Assembly (NCBI GenBank): GCA_964531205.1
Contig: CAZHGH010000002.1
Location: forward strand, 30,941-94,940
Length of the DNA: 64,000 nucleotides
Reading direction: 5' to 3'
Source: JAICWY01 sp964531205
Lineage (GTDB): Bacteria; Vulcanimicrobiota; Vulcanimicrobiia; Vulcanimicrobiales; Vulcanimicrobiaceae
Shown: positions 38,205 to 46,935 of the stretch, piece after piece
Position numbering within the stretch: the stretch's first letter is position 1
Layout: every line of letters begins with the position of its first letter
Notes under the pieces: generated by a model
The model's input: only the letters and a program-made list of their open reading frames with translations
What the model was told of the DNA's origin: nothing
The model's database searches: none
Translations under genes and position numbers: made by a program

Positions 38205-40790
38205 GTGGATTACTCCATCATCATTCCGGTCTTCAACAAGGCCGCACTCACGCGCCAATGTCTGGAGACTATTCGGGCGACGCTTGAAGGCGCGGGAGAT
38301 GGAGAGGTTATCGTCGTCGATAACGCAAGTTCCGATGAGACGCCCGAGATGCTGCGCGAATTTCCTTGGGTTCGCGTCATTCGGAATGAAACGAATCGCG
38401 GTTACGCCGGTGCGAACAATCAGGGCGCGCGAGAGGCGAACGGCAAGTATCTCGTTCTCTTGAACAATGACATCGTGGCGCAGCCCGGCTGGCTCGCCAG
38501 TATGTTGGACGTTGCGCGTCAGCCAAATGTCGGCGTTGTCGGTGCGCGCTTGCTCTTTCCGAACGGTACCATCCAGCATGCCGGCGTTAGAATCGATCCG
38601 CTCGTTTGCGGTGTTGCCGGCTTTGTGCCGTTTCACGACATGGCCGGGTACCCCGGAACCTATCCTGAAGCACAGCGCATAGACGACGTTCAAATCGTAA
38701 CGGGTGCGTGTTTACTTACTTCTCGCGATTTGTATTTGCGCCTCGACGGCTTGGACGAGACATTTTGGAACGGGTACGAAGATGTCGATTACTGCCTTCG
38801 CGTTCGCGAACTCGGGCTGCGAGTCGTCTATGACGGCGAAGCGTCGCTGACGCATTTCGAGTCGCAATCAGGAATTCAACGCTTCCGGAAAGCACCGTGG
38901 AACACTGCACGGCTCGCGCAGCGGTGGAACGGGCGTGTGCGCTACGATGCCCAAGGTGCCTCCATGCGGCGCGGTTTTTTGTGGCGTACGGCGCGGACCG
39001 GTCCGGATTCCGAATCGCTCGACGTATTGCCCACTCCTAGAACCACGGTATTGTGTCACGGAGCGGAACAGACCGAGGCGCTCGAAGCGATGCTGCGCGC
39101 AAATGACGCGCCGATCGATCGTGTGGTGTTCGTTGCGCAGAGCGACGCTGTCGACGCGTTACGTAACGAAATGGAACTTCGAGGAGACCGTTATCTGGCG
39201 GTCGTTGACGCCCGTTGCCGCTTGCAGCGTGGGTGGCTGGATCGGCTCATCGCGCAATGTGAATTCTCGCGTAACACTGCAGCCGCCACGTCTGCACCGG
39301 AGTTGCAGTTGAACGACGATACATCGGTATTTACGGCTGATGCGCGATGCACGGTGTTATCACTGCGCAAGTTTCCTCAACATTTGCGCGTCGAGCAATT
39401 TCCAACGGTCGACGCTGCCCTCGCCGATCTTCTGATTCGTGCGATCTGCGCACGTGGCGGAACGCGTGCTTGCGCAACGCCGGCGGGAGAGCTGCCGCAG
39501 GTTGCCGATGACGCCGAATTCGCGCGCCGTTACGGTATGCGTCTCGCCGACGCAGAATCGACGAACCCGAAGCTCGTGGAAGATGCGATTCGACGCGCGA
39601 CGGGACGCCGGCCCGGACTCGTATCGATCGTGATGCTCAGTTGGAACGCGCCGCAGTACACGAAGATGGCGCTGGAATCGATACGCGCGCACACGCCGGA
39701 GCCCTACGAAGTCATCATCGTAGACAACGGTTCCGAGCGCGAAACCGTCGAGTGGCTGCGCACGCTCAAAGATGTCCGTATCATCTACAACAGCACGAAC
39801 CGCGGCTACGCGGGCGGAAACAATCAGGCCATGGCCGCCGCACGCGGCGAATACGTGGTGTTGCTGAACAACGACGTCGTCGTAACGGACGGCTGGCTGG
39901 AAAGTTTGCTCGCAGCGTTCGATCGAATTCCCGGCCTAGGCGTGTCTGCGCCGCGCAGCAACAAAGTCGCCGGCGATCAAATCACCCCCGACGCACAGTA
40001 CAACAACATGGAAGAGATGCACGTTTATGCCGCGAAACGGCGCGAGCGTTTCCAGGGTGAGGGCTACCTAACGGACCGCGCAATCGGCTTGTGCCTGTGC
40101 ATCGACCGCACCGTGATTGAAGAGATCGGCGGCATCGACGAACGCTTCGGCGTCGGCAATTTTGAGGATGACGATTTTTGCATGCGCGTGCGTGCTGCCG
40201 GCTACCGCATCTTCGTATGCGACGATGCGTTCATTCATCACTTCGGTTCGCAAACGTTCGCGGCGAATAAAATCGATTGGACTTCCACCATGCGCGAGAA
40301 CTGGAAGAAGTTCGCAGCGAAATGGGGCTACCCCGAAAAGTATCCGGAAAATGGGTATCCCACCACGCCGGCGATTCGCGCTGGTTTTGACCGCGCGCGG
40401 CACTACGTTCCGTTGCCGCTTGTGGAACAAACGAATTCTGATGCAGGGCATACACCAGTCTCGCTTGCGTTCACCGCTCGCGTAACCGACGAGCGCGATT
40501 GGAACGAGGTCGGCGCATTCGTGCGCCGTTACGTGCAAGCGTTTACAGCCGACGATCCGACGTTACTGAGCATTATCGCTGCCGGCGAGCTGAGTGCGGT
40601 TATGCTCGGCGCGCGCGTCGAGAAAGTGCTTGCGCGTATGGACGTGGACAACGACCGTGCTGCGGATATCGAGATTGTGGATGGCTCGGAACAGGGCAAC
40701 GTCGAAGCGGCGATGGTCCTGGCGGTGGAGTCCTTGAGCGAGCGTAGTCCTAGTGCACTTCGACGCGCGCTGGAAACCGTGGCGAGATGA
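38205..40790 (+). CDS. tandem-domain family 2 glycosyltransferase
   Basis: 861 aa from GTG 38205. Two complete GT2 domains: the first at about 1-250 (YSIIIPVFNKAALTRQCLET, VVDNASSDETPEML, LLNNDIVAQPGW) and the second at about 465-720 (LVSIVMLSWNAPQYTKMALE, VDNGSERETVEWL, LLNNDVVVTDGW). Both have the NND metal site, GANNQ/GGNNQ and late ED(V/D)DxxxR motifs, so both look active. Between and after are unassigned linker domains. Likely builds a chain of two sugar types. Overlaps the next gene as ATGA. Confidence 0.88.
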   Translation: MDYSIIIPVFNKAALTRQCLETIRATLEGAGDGEVIVVDNASSDETPEMLREFPWVRVIRNETNRGYAGANNQGAREANGKYLVLLNNDIVAQPGWLASMLDVARQPNVGVVGARLLFPNGTIQHAGVRIDPLVCGVAGFVPFHDMAGYPGTYPEAQRIDDVQIVTGACLLTSRDLYLRLDGLDETFWNGYEDVDYCLRVRELGLRVVYDGEASLTHFESQSGIQRFRKAPWNTARLAQRWNGRVRYDAQGASMRRGFLWRTARTGPDSESLDVLPTPRTTVLCHGAEQTEALEAMLRANDAPIDRVVFVAQSDAVDALRNEMELRGDRYLAVVDARCRLQRGWLDRLIAQCEFSRNTAAATSAPELQLNDDTSVFTADARCTVLSLRKFPQHLRVEQFPTVDAALADLLIRAICARGGTRACATPAGELPQVADDAEFARRYGMRLADAESTNPKLVEDAIRRATGRRPGLVSIVMLSWNAPQYTKMALESIRAHTPEPYEVIIVDNGSERETVEWLRTLKDVRIIYNSTNRGYAGGNNQAMAAARGEYVVLLNNDVVVTDGWLESLLAAFDRIPGLGVSAPRSNKVAGDQITPDAQYNNMEEMHVYAAKRRERFQGEGYLTDRAIGLCLCIDRTVIEEIGGIDERFGVGNFEDDDFCMRVRAAGYRIFVCDDAFIHHFGSQTFAANKIDWTSTMRENWKKFAAKWGYPEKYPENGYPTTPAIRAGFDRARHYVPLPLVEQTNSDAGHTPVSLAFTARVTDERDWNEVGAFVRRYVQAFTADDPTLLSIIAAGELSAVMLGARVEKVLARMDVDNDRAADIEIVDGSEQGNVEAAMVLAVESLSERSPSALRRALETVAR

Positions 40791-42894
40791 GATTTCATAA
40801 GCGGTATCCGCTGCTGCAGCTCTGGCTTGATATGCCGCGAGCGCGCGACCTGATATCAGCTGGGTCGCTTTCCGTTGTTCGTTACGAGCCAGCCCTCTCG
40901 CGCGGTGCTGCCGGCACTGCGTTTTTGGATCTTATATTTTGCCATGGTCAAACCGCAGCGGTAGTGCCGTACGTCGAAGTGGACACCTTCTCGCTGCTCG
41001 AGCGTGGACGAACGCCGCTGATTTGGCCCGATGCCGCACGTTCTCTCAGCTATGCTATCCTCGACGAACTCGAGCGTACGATCTTACCATGGCTCGAATC
41101 GCGTACGCTCGCGCGTCAAGCAAATAGAGAACTGATTCAGCATTTCTCCGGCGTCATCGGTAAAGAGCAACTCGAAGCTGCGCGATCGGCGCGTTTTCTT
41201 GGTGCGTCACCGTACGCCGAATGCATGACGGCGTTCGCGCCGTACGCGTACGCATTGCGTTTTTGCGAAAGAGGAATGTCTGTTGGTGTTGCGGATCCGC
41301 AGGGTGCAAGCGGCGCGGCGTTGTTAGCTTCGCGCGCTGCGGAAGTGCAAGCGGATCTTGGAGATGCTTCGCTTAACGTGCTTGCCTCGTCGTGGTTTGG
41401 CCGCGCGATTTTCAACGGCGTTTCAGATCAAGCAGCGCTGACGATTCGTACCTCCGAGGCGACACTCCAGTCAGGCAAGATAGACATCGCGCTCGATGGC
41501 TACGGCGCGGAAGCATGCGAGGTCCACATCGCATCGCCTGTCCCGAGCGACATCCTCATTTCGTTCGATATTGAAGACGCGCCGCCGGTGCGGTCGTTCG
41601 GCGTTTCGCTTCAGGAAGCAGTGCCGTTGCGTGCGATTTCGCATATCTCCGAGCGTCCGGTCTCCGGCGGCTCATCGGGAACGATTCTGATGCTTCTGCG
41701 CGACGGCTACGCAGTCGCGGACGATTCCGACGTTGATGAAGCGTGCGCGCTTGCCTGCCGGTTACGTGCCGAAGGCTTTACCGTGGATCTTGCGAGTGCG
41801 GCAACAATTGCGCCGGATTTTCACGCAGACCTCGTCCACGTTTTCGGCTTGCAGGCACTGGATCAAAGCGCCGCGCTGCTCGGGCAATTTCGCAGCCGGA
41901 ACATTCCGATCGTCGCGACGCCGTCGATTCCGCGCATCGCGCAGGAAGACGTGTGGGGACCTCAGGTTCTACGTGCCGTTTTTGCGCGATCGTCGGATGA
42001 GGCAGTGCTTCAGGAGCGGCTCGAACTCATGGAGCTGCGTCGCTTGAACACGGAAACAGGAGTACCGCCGGCACAGTCGCAGGCGCTGACCAGCTACGTC
42101 GACGTCGCGATCGCCGCGACGGCAGCTGAGGAGATCCATCTTCGGGAACGGTACGGCTTTCGCGGCGAAGTCGTGCGCTCCGCACCGTACCTGCGCGAAA
42201 CCGGTGTGGAAGCGGCGCCCATCGGCGCTCTGGCCGGCACACGGCCCTTCGTCTTCGTCCATGCACCGGTCGAGTGGCGCACGAACTTGGCGCTGCTGCT
42301 GCGCGCTGCGGCGCAGCTGAATATGCCGATCGTCGCCGCGGGCCAAAGCGTCGACATTGACGCCTTGCATAGTGCGCGAGCGCTCGCGCCCGAGCTGCTC
42401 ATACACCTTCCGCAAGCCTCACCGCAAGAAGTTGAGGCGCTGTATAGGGCGGCACGCGTCTACGCCGACGTATCGTGGGGGCCGCGTGGCGGCTACCGCA
42501 TTGCTAGAGCTCTCGCGTCGGGTTGCTCCGTCGTTGCTTCAAAGACCTCATACGCGGCGGAGACATGGCCCGGATCCGTTGTAGAAGCCGATCCCGGCTC
42601 CGAAGTCTCGATCGCGCGGGCGCTCCGGCATGCTTGGAACCGCCCCGGGGGCGGCCACGCAGTTTTGAACGCCGGCGAGGCATTTTCTGCGGTGATTTTC
42701 GCCTACGCCAAAGCCCAGCAGGCGCGCGTGCCCGNNNNNNNNNNNNNNNNNNNNNNNNNNNNNNNNNNNNNNNNNNNNNNNNNNNNNNNNNNNNNNNNNN
42801 NNNNNNNNNNNNNNNNNNNNNNNNNNNNNNNNNNGCATTTTCTGCGGTGATTTTCGCCTACGCCAAAGCCCAGCAGGCGCGCGTGCCCGCCTAA
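40787..42894 (+). CDS. glycosyltransferase (GT4-like C-terminus) interrupted by an N gap
   Basis: Reads to a 100-N run at 42735. If the duplicated 55 bp on either side of the gap are merged, the frame is kept and ends PA-TAA at 42894, giving about 650 aa. The N-terminal 300 residues are unrecognised. From about 305 a GT-B fold appears: GTILMLLRDGYAVADDSDVD, then HADLVHVFGLQ, and a C-terminal lobe with FVFVHAPVEWRTNLALLLRA, YADVSWGPRGGYRIARALAS and GCSVVASK. Likely acts with the two preceding glycosyltransferases. The translation across the Ns is an artefact. Confidence 0.75.
42680..42734 (+). repeat. 55-bp direct repeat, copy 1 (left of the gap)
   Basis: Identical base for base to 42835-42889. 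It encodes the same C-terminal residues (AFSAVIFAYAKAQQARVP), which is expected if two contigs ending in the same sequence were joined with Ns. Confidence 0.9.
42735..42834. other. assembly gap of exactly 100 N
   Basis: A fixed-length placeholder rather than a measured gap. The flanks are identical over 55 bp, so the real distance is probably zero or negative. Confidence 0.95.
42835..42889 (+). repeat. 55-bp direct repeat, copy 2 (right of the gap)
   Basis: Second copy of 42680-42734. The sequence after it (GCC TAA) closes the glycosyltransferase frame. Confidence 0.9.
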
Positions 42895-42919
42895 ACTGCA
42901 TAGCGTTTTAGGCCGACAA
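42892..42919 (+). promoter_or_regulatory. candidate sigma-28 promoter of flaG-fliD-fliS
   Basis: TAAA (42892-42895), 16 bases, GCCGACAA (42912-42919). The spacer is one base longer than ideal and the -10 has one mismatch. The -35 overlaps the TAA stop of the preceding gene, as at fliC. The leader then carries CTAGGAG twice before the flaG ATG, giving two GGA motifs. Confidence 0.55.
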
Positions 42920-42945
42920 TACCTAGGAGAACTAGGAGGCGTAAC

Positions 42946-43296
42946 ATGGACGTTCACGTTGTTTCCGGCCCTGCCGCCGCGCCCGCGCAGTCGGGACCTT
43001 TGCCCGCGCAACCGCAGCCGGCTGCTGCGCAAGAGGGCAGCGCACCGCAATCGCAAGGCGATTCGGCCGGTCCGCTTGCACCTGTCGTTGCGAAGATTTT
43101 AGGGGGTGGGAGTTCGCCCCAATCCGTCGCGGTCAACGTGAGCTATCGTGTCGAGCACAATCCCGACATGGTTGTCATGGTCATCACCGATCCGAAAACC
43201 GGGCGTGAAATTGCGCAAGTTCCCTCAGAAGTGATGGTGCAGCTCGCGCAGTTCTTCGACAAAGAGCAGGGCGTCACGCTGGATCGGAGCGCTTAA
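42946..43296 (+). CDS. flaG: FlaG family protein
   Basis: 116 aa. N-terminal 60 residues are Pro/Ala/Gln-rich and disordered. The C-terminal FlaG domain (about 60-116) reads VAVNVSYRVEHNPDMVVMVI, then TDPKTGREIAQVPSEVMVQL and AQFFDKEQGVTLD. FlaG proteins limit filament length in several species. Clear AGGAGG before the ATG. Seven bases before fliD, in the usual order. Confidence 0.9.
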   Translation: MDVHVVSGPAAAPAQSGPLPAQPQPAAAQEGSAPQSQGDSAGPLAPVVAKILGGGSSPQSVAVNVSYRVEHNPDMVVMVITDPKTGREIAQVPSEVMVQLAQFFDKEQGVTLDRSA

Positions 43297-43302
43297 ACAG
43301 AA

Positions 43303-45339
43303 ATGTCCAGCATTTCCAGCGGTACGCTAGGCACCAATGTGCCTCCGATTTCCTTTCCGGGCATCTCATCCGGAATAGACTACAACTCAATCATTCAAAA
43401 ACTCACGGCGATGACGCTTGCGCCGACGACGCAACTGAACAATCAAGTTGCGTCGCTCAATGCCGCAAACGCCGAGCTGATCAAGATCAACAATCTTTTT
43501 GCCAGCGTGCAAAGCGCGCTGAACGGCCTTTCGCAGCCGAACATTTATAACGCGATCGGTGCGACCTCAAGCAATCCCGCCGCGGCCACGGCGCAAGGCA
43601 TCGCGGGATCTACTGCAGCGCCCGGCACGTACGTGATACAAGCCGTGAAATTAGCAACGGCAACGCAAGTCACGAGCAGTGTGGCCGCCGGTCATAGCGA
43701 ACTCGATCCGCTTGGCGCTTCGACCGGCGATCAAGTTGCGCTTGTGAATTCGTATGCCGCGATAAAACCGACCAACGGCAGCGGATCGCAAGGTTCGATC
43801 ACGATTAACGGCGTGACGGTCAACTATGACGTCAACAGCCAATCGATCCAAACGATCTTTTCGAATATCAACACCGCTGTTCGAACCGCAACGGGCGACA
43901 ATTCGTTCACCATCGGATTTGCGGCCGGCACGGACACCGTACAGATCACGGATGCGAACAATCCGATCTCGCTCGGATCTTCAGGCGATCAAGGGAATCT
44001 GCTCTCAGTCCTCCGCCTCGATCAAGCGCAGGTCGTCAACGGCGTGTCCAGCGGCTCGGTAACGGGCACAGCGGGCGTTGGCGGCATCAATCAGGCGTTA
44101 GGGTTCAACTCGCAAAATGGTCTGGGTAACGCGACCAATGCGAACTATAAGACCGCCGTTACAACCGGCACGTTCACAATCAACGGCGTCCAAATCTCCG
44201 TCGATGCGACGCAAGACAACCTTGCGTCGGTCATTAAGCGCATTAATTCGTCGAACGCCGGCGTTCTGGCCAGCTACAACTCCGCGACCGGCCAAATCAC
44301 GCTGACGAACAAGAACACCGGTCCGCAAGGCATCGTGCTTGGCGGCTCGGGAGATACCAGCAATTTCTTGAGCGCAACGGGTTTGACGACGGCGAGCGGC
44401 GCGACGACGACCCTCGGCGCGCAGGCGTCGGTGACGTTCCAGGATGCGGGCGGCGGTACGCATACCGTGTACAGCAGCAGCAACAACGTTACTACGGCGA
44501 TCCCCGGCGTCCAAATCAATCTGCTTTCGAATACCAGTACGCCCTTCCAAATCACGGTCTCGCAGGATAGCACGCAACTCGTCAGCGCGGTCAATACGTT
44601 CGTTTCCGCCTACAACGCCGCCATCACGGAGATTAACACGGCAACTGCTGCGCCGGTCGTCGCTCAGGGAACGGCGGGTTCCACCGTCGGAGTACCGGCC
44701 GCAACCGCAGTCGGCGGCGGCGTGCTGTTCGGCAACGCCGATGTCGAAAGCATCAAAAACGAGCTCGTCAACATGGTTTCGCAGTACGTTCCAAGCGCGA
44801 CCGGCTTCACGTCGCTCACACAGCTCGGCTTGTCGCTATCCAGTTCATTCACGCAGCTCGTAGCGAACAATCCGAATTCGGGTTCATCCGGTTCCGCAAG
44901 TTCAACGGGTTCTGCGGGAAGCGCGATAACCACGCAAACGTTCGACGGAACCGACGGCACGTTGCAAGTCGATACAACGGCTCTCGCGAATGCCTTCGCG
45001 TCGAATCCCTCGTCCGTGCAAAGCATGCTCTCGGGATCTCAAGGTCTCGTTACGCAGATGGGCACGTATCTCACCGGCGTGACCGGACTGCCGACGCAGA
45101 CTGCGAGCGGCCTTCTTGGTACGATTCCGACCGTGTCTCTGATGCAAGGGTTCGAGAATTCGAACAGCAGCCAAATCACTTCAGTTCAACAGCAGATCCA
45201 GCTCATTCGCGACAACGCGAATCAGCAGGCCGATGCATTGCGTAACGAGTTCGTGCAGGCCGAAACGCAGCTTGCCGGTTTCCAATCGCTGCAGTCGCAG
45301 CTCAGTTCGTTCTTCGGCAGCAGCAGCAGTGGCCACTAA
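43303..45339 (+). CDS. fliD: flagellar filament cap protein FliD
   Basis: 678 aa. N-terminus SFPGISSGIDYNSIIQKLTA, then MTLAPTTQLNNQVASL; central domains with INGVTVNYDVNSQSIQTIFS and INGVQISVDATQDNLASVIK, then RINSSNAGVLASYN (the repeated FliD_N/FliD_C pattern). The C-terminus ends with a coiled coil, QQIQLIRDNANQQADALRNE, then FVQAETQLAGFQSLQSQLSS. Caps the growing filament. Followed by fliS after 12 bases. Confidence 0.95.
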   Translation: MSSISSGTLGTNVPPISFPGISSGIDYNSIIQKLTAMTLAPTTQLNNQVASLNAANAELIKINNLFASVQSALNGLSQPNIYNAIGATSSNPAAATAQGIAGSTAAPGTYVIQAVKLATATQVTSSVAAGHSELDPLGASTGDQVALVNSYAAIKPTNGSGSQGSITINGVTVNYDVNSQSIQTIFSNINTAVRTATGDNSFTIGFAAGTDTVQITDANNPISLGSSGDQGNLLSVLRLDQAQVVNGVSSGSVTGTAGVGGINQALGFNSQNGLGNATNANYKTAVTTGTFTINGVQISVDATQDNLASVIKRINSSNAGVLASYNSATGQITLTNKNTGPQGIVLGGSGDTSNFLSATGLTTASGATTTLGAQASVTFQDAGGGTHTVYSSSNNVTTAIPGVQINLLSNTSTPFQITVSQDSTQLVSAVNTFVSAYNAAITEINTATAAPVVAQGTAGSTVGVPAATAVGGGVLFGNADVESIKNELVNMVSQYVPSATGFTSLTQLGLSLSSSFTQLVANNPNSGSSGSASSTGSAGSAITTQTFDGTDGTLQVDTTALANAFASNPSSVQSMLSGSQGLVTQMGTYLTGVTGLPTQTASGLLGTIPTVSLMQGFENSNSSQITSVQQQIQLIRDNANQQADALRNEFVQAETQLAGFQSLQSQLSSFFGSSSSGH

Positions 45340-45351
45340 GGAGGTAGCCAC

Positions 45352-45789
45352 GTGAAAAGTTCACCAGATCAGCAATATCTCGAAACTTCGATTGCAACGG
45401 CGTCTAAGGAAGATCTCATCCTAAAGATCTTCGATTTTCTCGTGCTGAACGCGACGCAAGCCCTCGAAAAACTGAAGAACGATCGCGAAGATATCGAAGG
45501 AATTCATAAGGCGCTATTGCGCGCACAGCGAGCTCTTGCGCTGTTGATGGGTTCGCTGGATATGGAGATCGGCGGCGAGATCTCGCGCAATCTGTTCCGC
45601 ATATACGAGTTCTGGCATCACGAACTGGTGATGGCGAACATGCAAAAAGATCCCGTTCGCGTGGAACGCATTCTTCCGAACTTCATCGACTACCGCAAGA
45701 TGTGGGCCGAAGCGATCGGACAATTCAAAGTAATGCAGCAGCAGCCGGCAGCACCGGTCGCGGGGCAGGGCTTTGCAGCCGTCGGATAG
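45352..45789 (+). CDS. fliS: flagellin export chaperone FliS
   Basis: 145 aa from GTG 45352 with GGAGG upstream. FliS helical bundle: QQYLETSIATASKEDLILKI, FDFLVLNATQALEKLKNDRE, ALLRAQRALALLMGSLDMEI, and YEFWHHELVMANMQKDPVRV. Holds newly made flagellin unpolymerised. Overlaps the following gene by 17 bases. Confidence 0.92.
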   Translation: MKSSPDQQYLETSIATASKEDLILKIFDFLVLNATQALEKLKNDREDIEGIHKALLRAQRALALLMGSLDMEIGGEISRNLFRIYEFWHHELVMANMQKDPVRVERILPNFIDYRKMWAEAIGQFKVMQQQPAAPVAGQGFAAVG

Positions 45790-46168
45790 CGCGGAACTCT
45801 TCCTCTCGGCAATCGAAGGACCACTGGGTGAGATGGAAGCACTCTGCGGCCGGATCGAGCGCGCTCTGATGCGCCGGCAGTGGAGCGACCTCGAAGGTGC
45901 GATCGCCGATTCACGGCGCGTCATGCATGCGTTTCAGAATGCGATGGACGACGCGCGAACCTTTCGCAACCGGGACTTCGATGAAGACGTCTTTCGCAGA
46001 CTGCGTTACATTCAAGCGATTCGTCAAAACCAAATGACGCGGCTTCAGCAATATCACGACGCCATCGGCGAACGCCTCCGCCTCATGGCGCGATGGAAGT
46101 CCGCCCTGCGATCGATTGCGTCGAAGTTGCCGCCTACGGGCCTCGCCGCGCTAAACGAAATGCGCTAG
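45773..46168 (+). CDS. small helical protein in the FliT position
   Basis: 131 aa from TTG 45773, overlapping fliS. Entirely helical and charged (LGEMEALCGRIERALMRRQW, RLRYIQAIRQNQMTRLQQYH), with no recognisable domain. In many genomes the gene after fliS encodes FliT, the FliD chaperone, which is likewise a short helical protein. I call it FliT-like by position and shape only. A shorter start at the ATG for MEALCGR is possible. Confidence 0.6.
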   Translation: MQPSDSAELFLSAIEGPLGEMEALCGRIERALMRRQWSDLEGAIADSRRVMHAFQNAMDDARTFRNRDFDEDVFRRLRYIQAIRQNQMTRLQQYHDAIGERLRLMARWKSALRSIASKLPPTGLAALNEMR

Positions 46169-46935
46169 AGTTCGAAGATATACTCGACGCTTGCGCGCAT
46201 ATGCGCTTCACGCGCGCGCGGCAGCTCGCCATCGAGCGGTATGAGTTTAAGCGAACCATCGGCATCGCGCACCGTTATCCGGTTATCCCGTGTCGCCTCG
46301 GTACTCTCCCATGCTAGCGGAATAGTCGTCGCGCTCGCGCGGTCGTAATGGCCGAGACGTACGCCCGGGTGCAGATACGTTCGCAAACCATGCTGTTTGA
46401 GGCGGTGGCAGAACGCGTAATCTTCGTTGCACACTCGAACGCGCCTTAGCCGTTCTTCAAGAAAGATCTGTGCCGGAAAATACGGTTCGTCTAATTTCCG
46501 CAGCGCACTCGATGCGATAAGAACACATCCGAAACCGACTCCGTCGACCTGCACGGGTTCGTCAGTGAACCCGGGCGTGAAAGCGGTCGTCGTGTCGTGC
46601 GGATTCCAGTTCGATACGGCCATTGGGCGCAGGCCGTCGCGCGAATAATATAAGCCGCCGGCGATTGCACAGTGCGGATCGCGGTCGAACACGTTGAGAA
46701 GTTCTTCAACGGCATTCTGCGGAACGACGATGTCGTCATCGACCATGAGCAGGTAATCCGCGTTTGCGTTTAGCGCGTGGCGTGCAATGAGTTCGCGCTG
46801 CGCCGGCACGAAATTTCCCGTCACGCTGACGTTGCCGAATCCGCTGACGCGGCTGGGAAGTGCGAGGCGTTTGAGACTCTCGACAAATGGCGCCGCCGGC
46901 GTTCCGCTCGTTGGAATGCCGATGACGAGATTCAC
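46165..46935 (-). CDS. GT-A fold glycosyltransferase-like protein
   Basis: 256 aa. N-terminal GT-A features: NLVIGIPTSGTPAAPFVESL, and the metal motif YLLMVDDDIVVP with Asp66-68. GLYYSRDGLRPMAV and VCNEDYAFCHRLKQHGLRTY follow, the latter an ED motif typical of an inverting GT2-like active site. No membrane segment. It overlaps the downstream end of the small FliT-position gene (convergent) and overlaps the DUF11 gene by four bases on the same strand. Confidence 0.75.
   Translation of the reverse strand: MNLVIGIPTSGTPAAPFVESLKRLALPSRVSGFGNVSVTGNFVPAQRELIARHALNANADYLLMVDDDIVVPQNAVEELLNVFDRDPHCAIAGGLYYSRDGLRPMAVSNWNPHDTTTAFTPGFTDEPVQVDGVGFGCVLIASSALRKLDEPYFPAQIFLEERLRRVRVCNEDYAFCHRLKQHGLRTYLHPGVRLGHYDRASATTIPLAWESTEATRDNRITVRDADGSLKLIPLDGELPRAREAHMRASVEYIFEL

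Noticed and set aside
42523..42894. Short frames reading through the N block (both strands)
   Set aside because: They depend on translating unknown bases; merging the duplicated flanks gives one normal gene.
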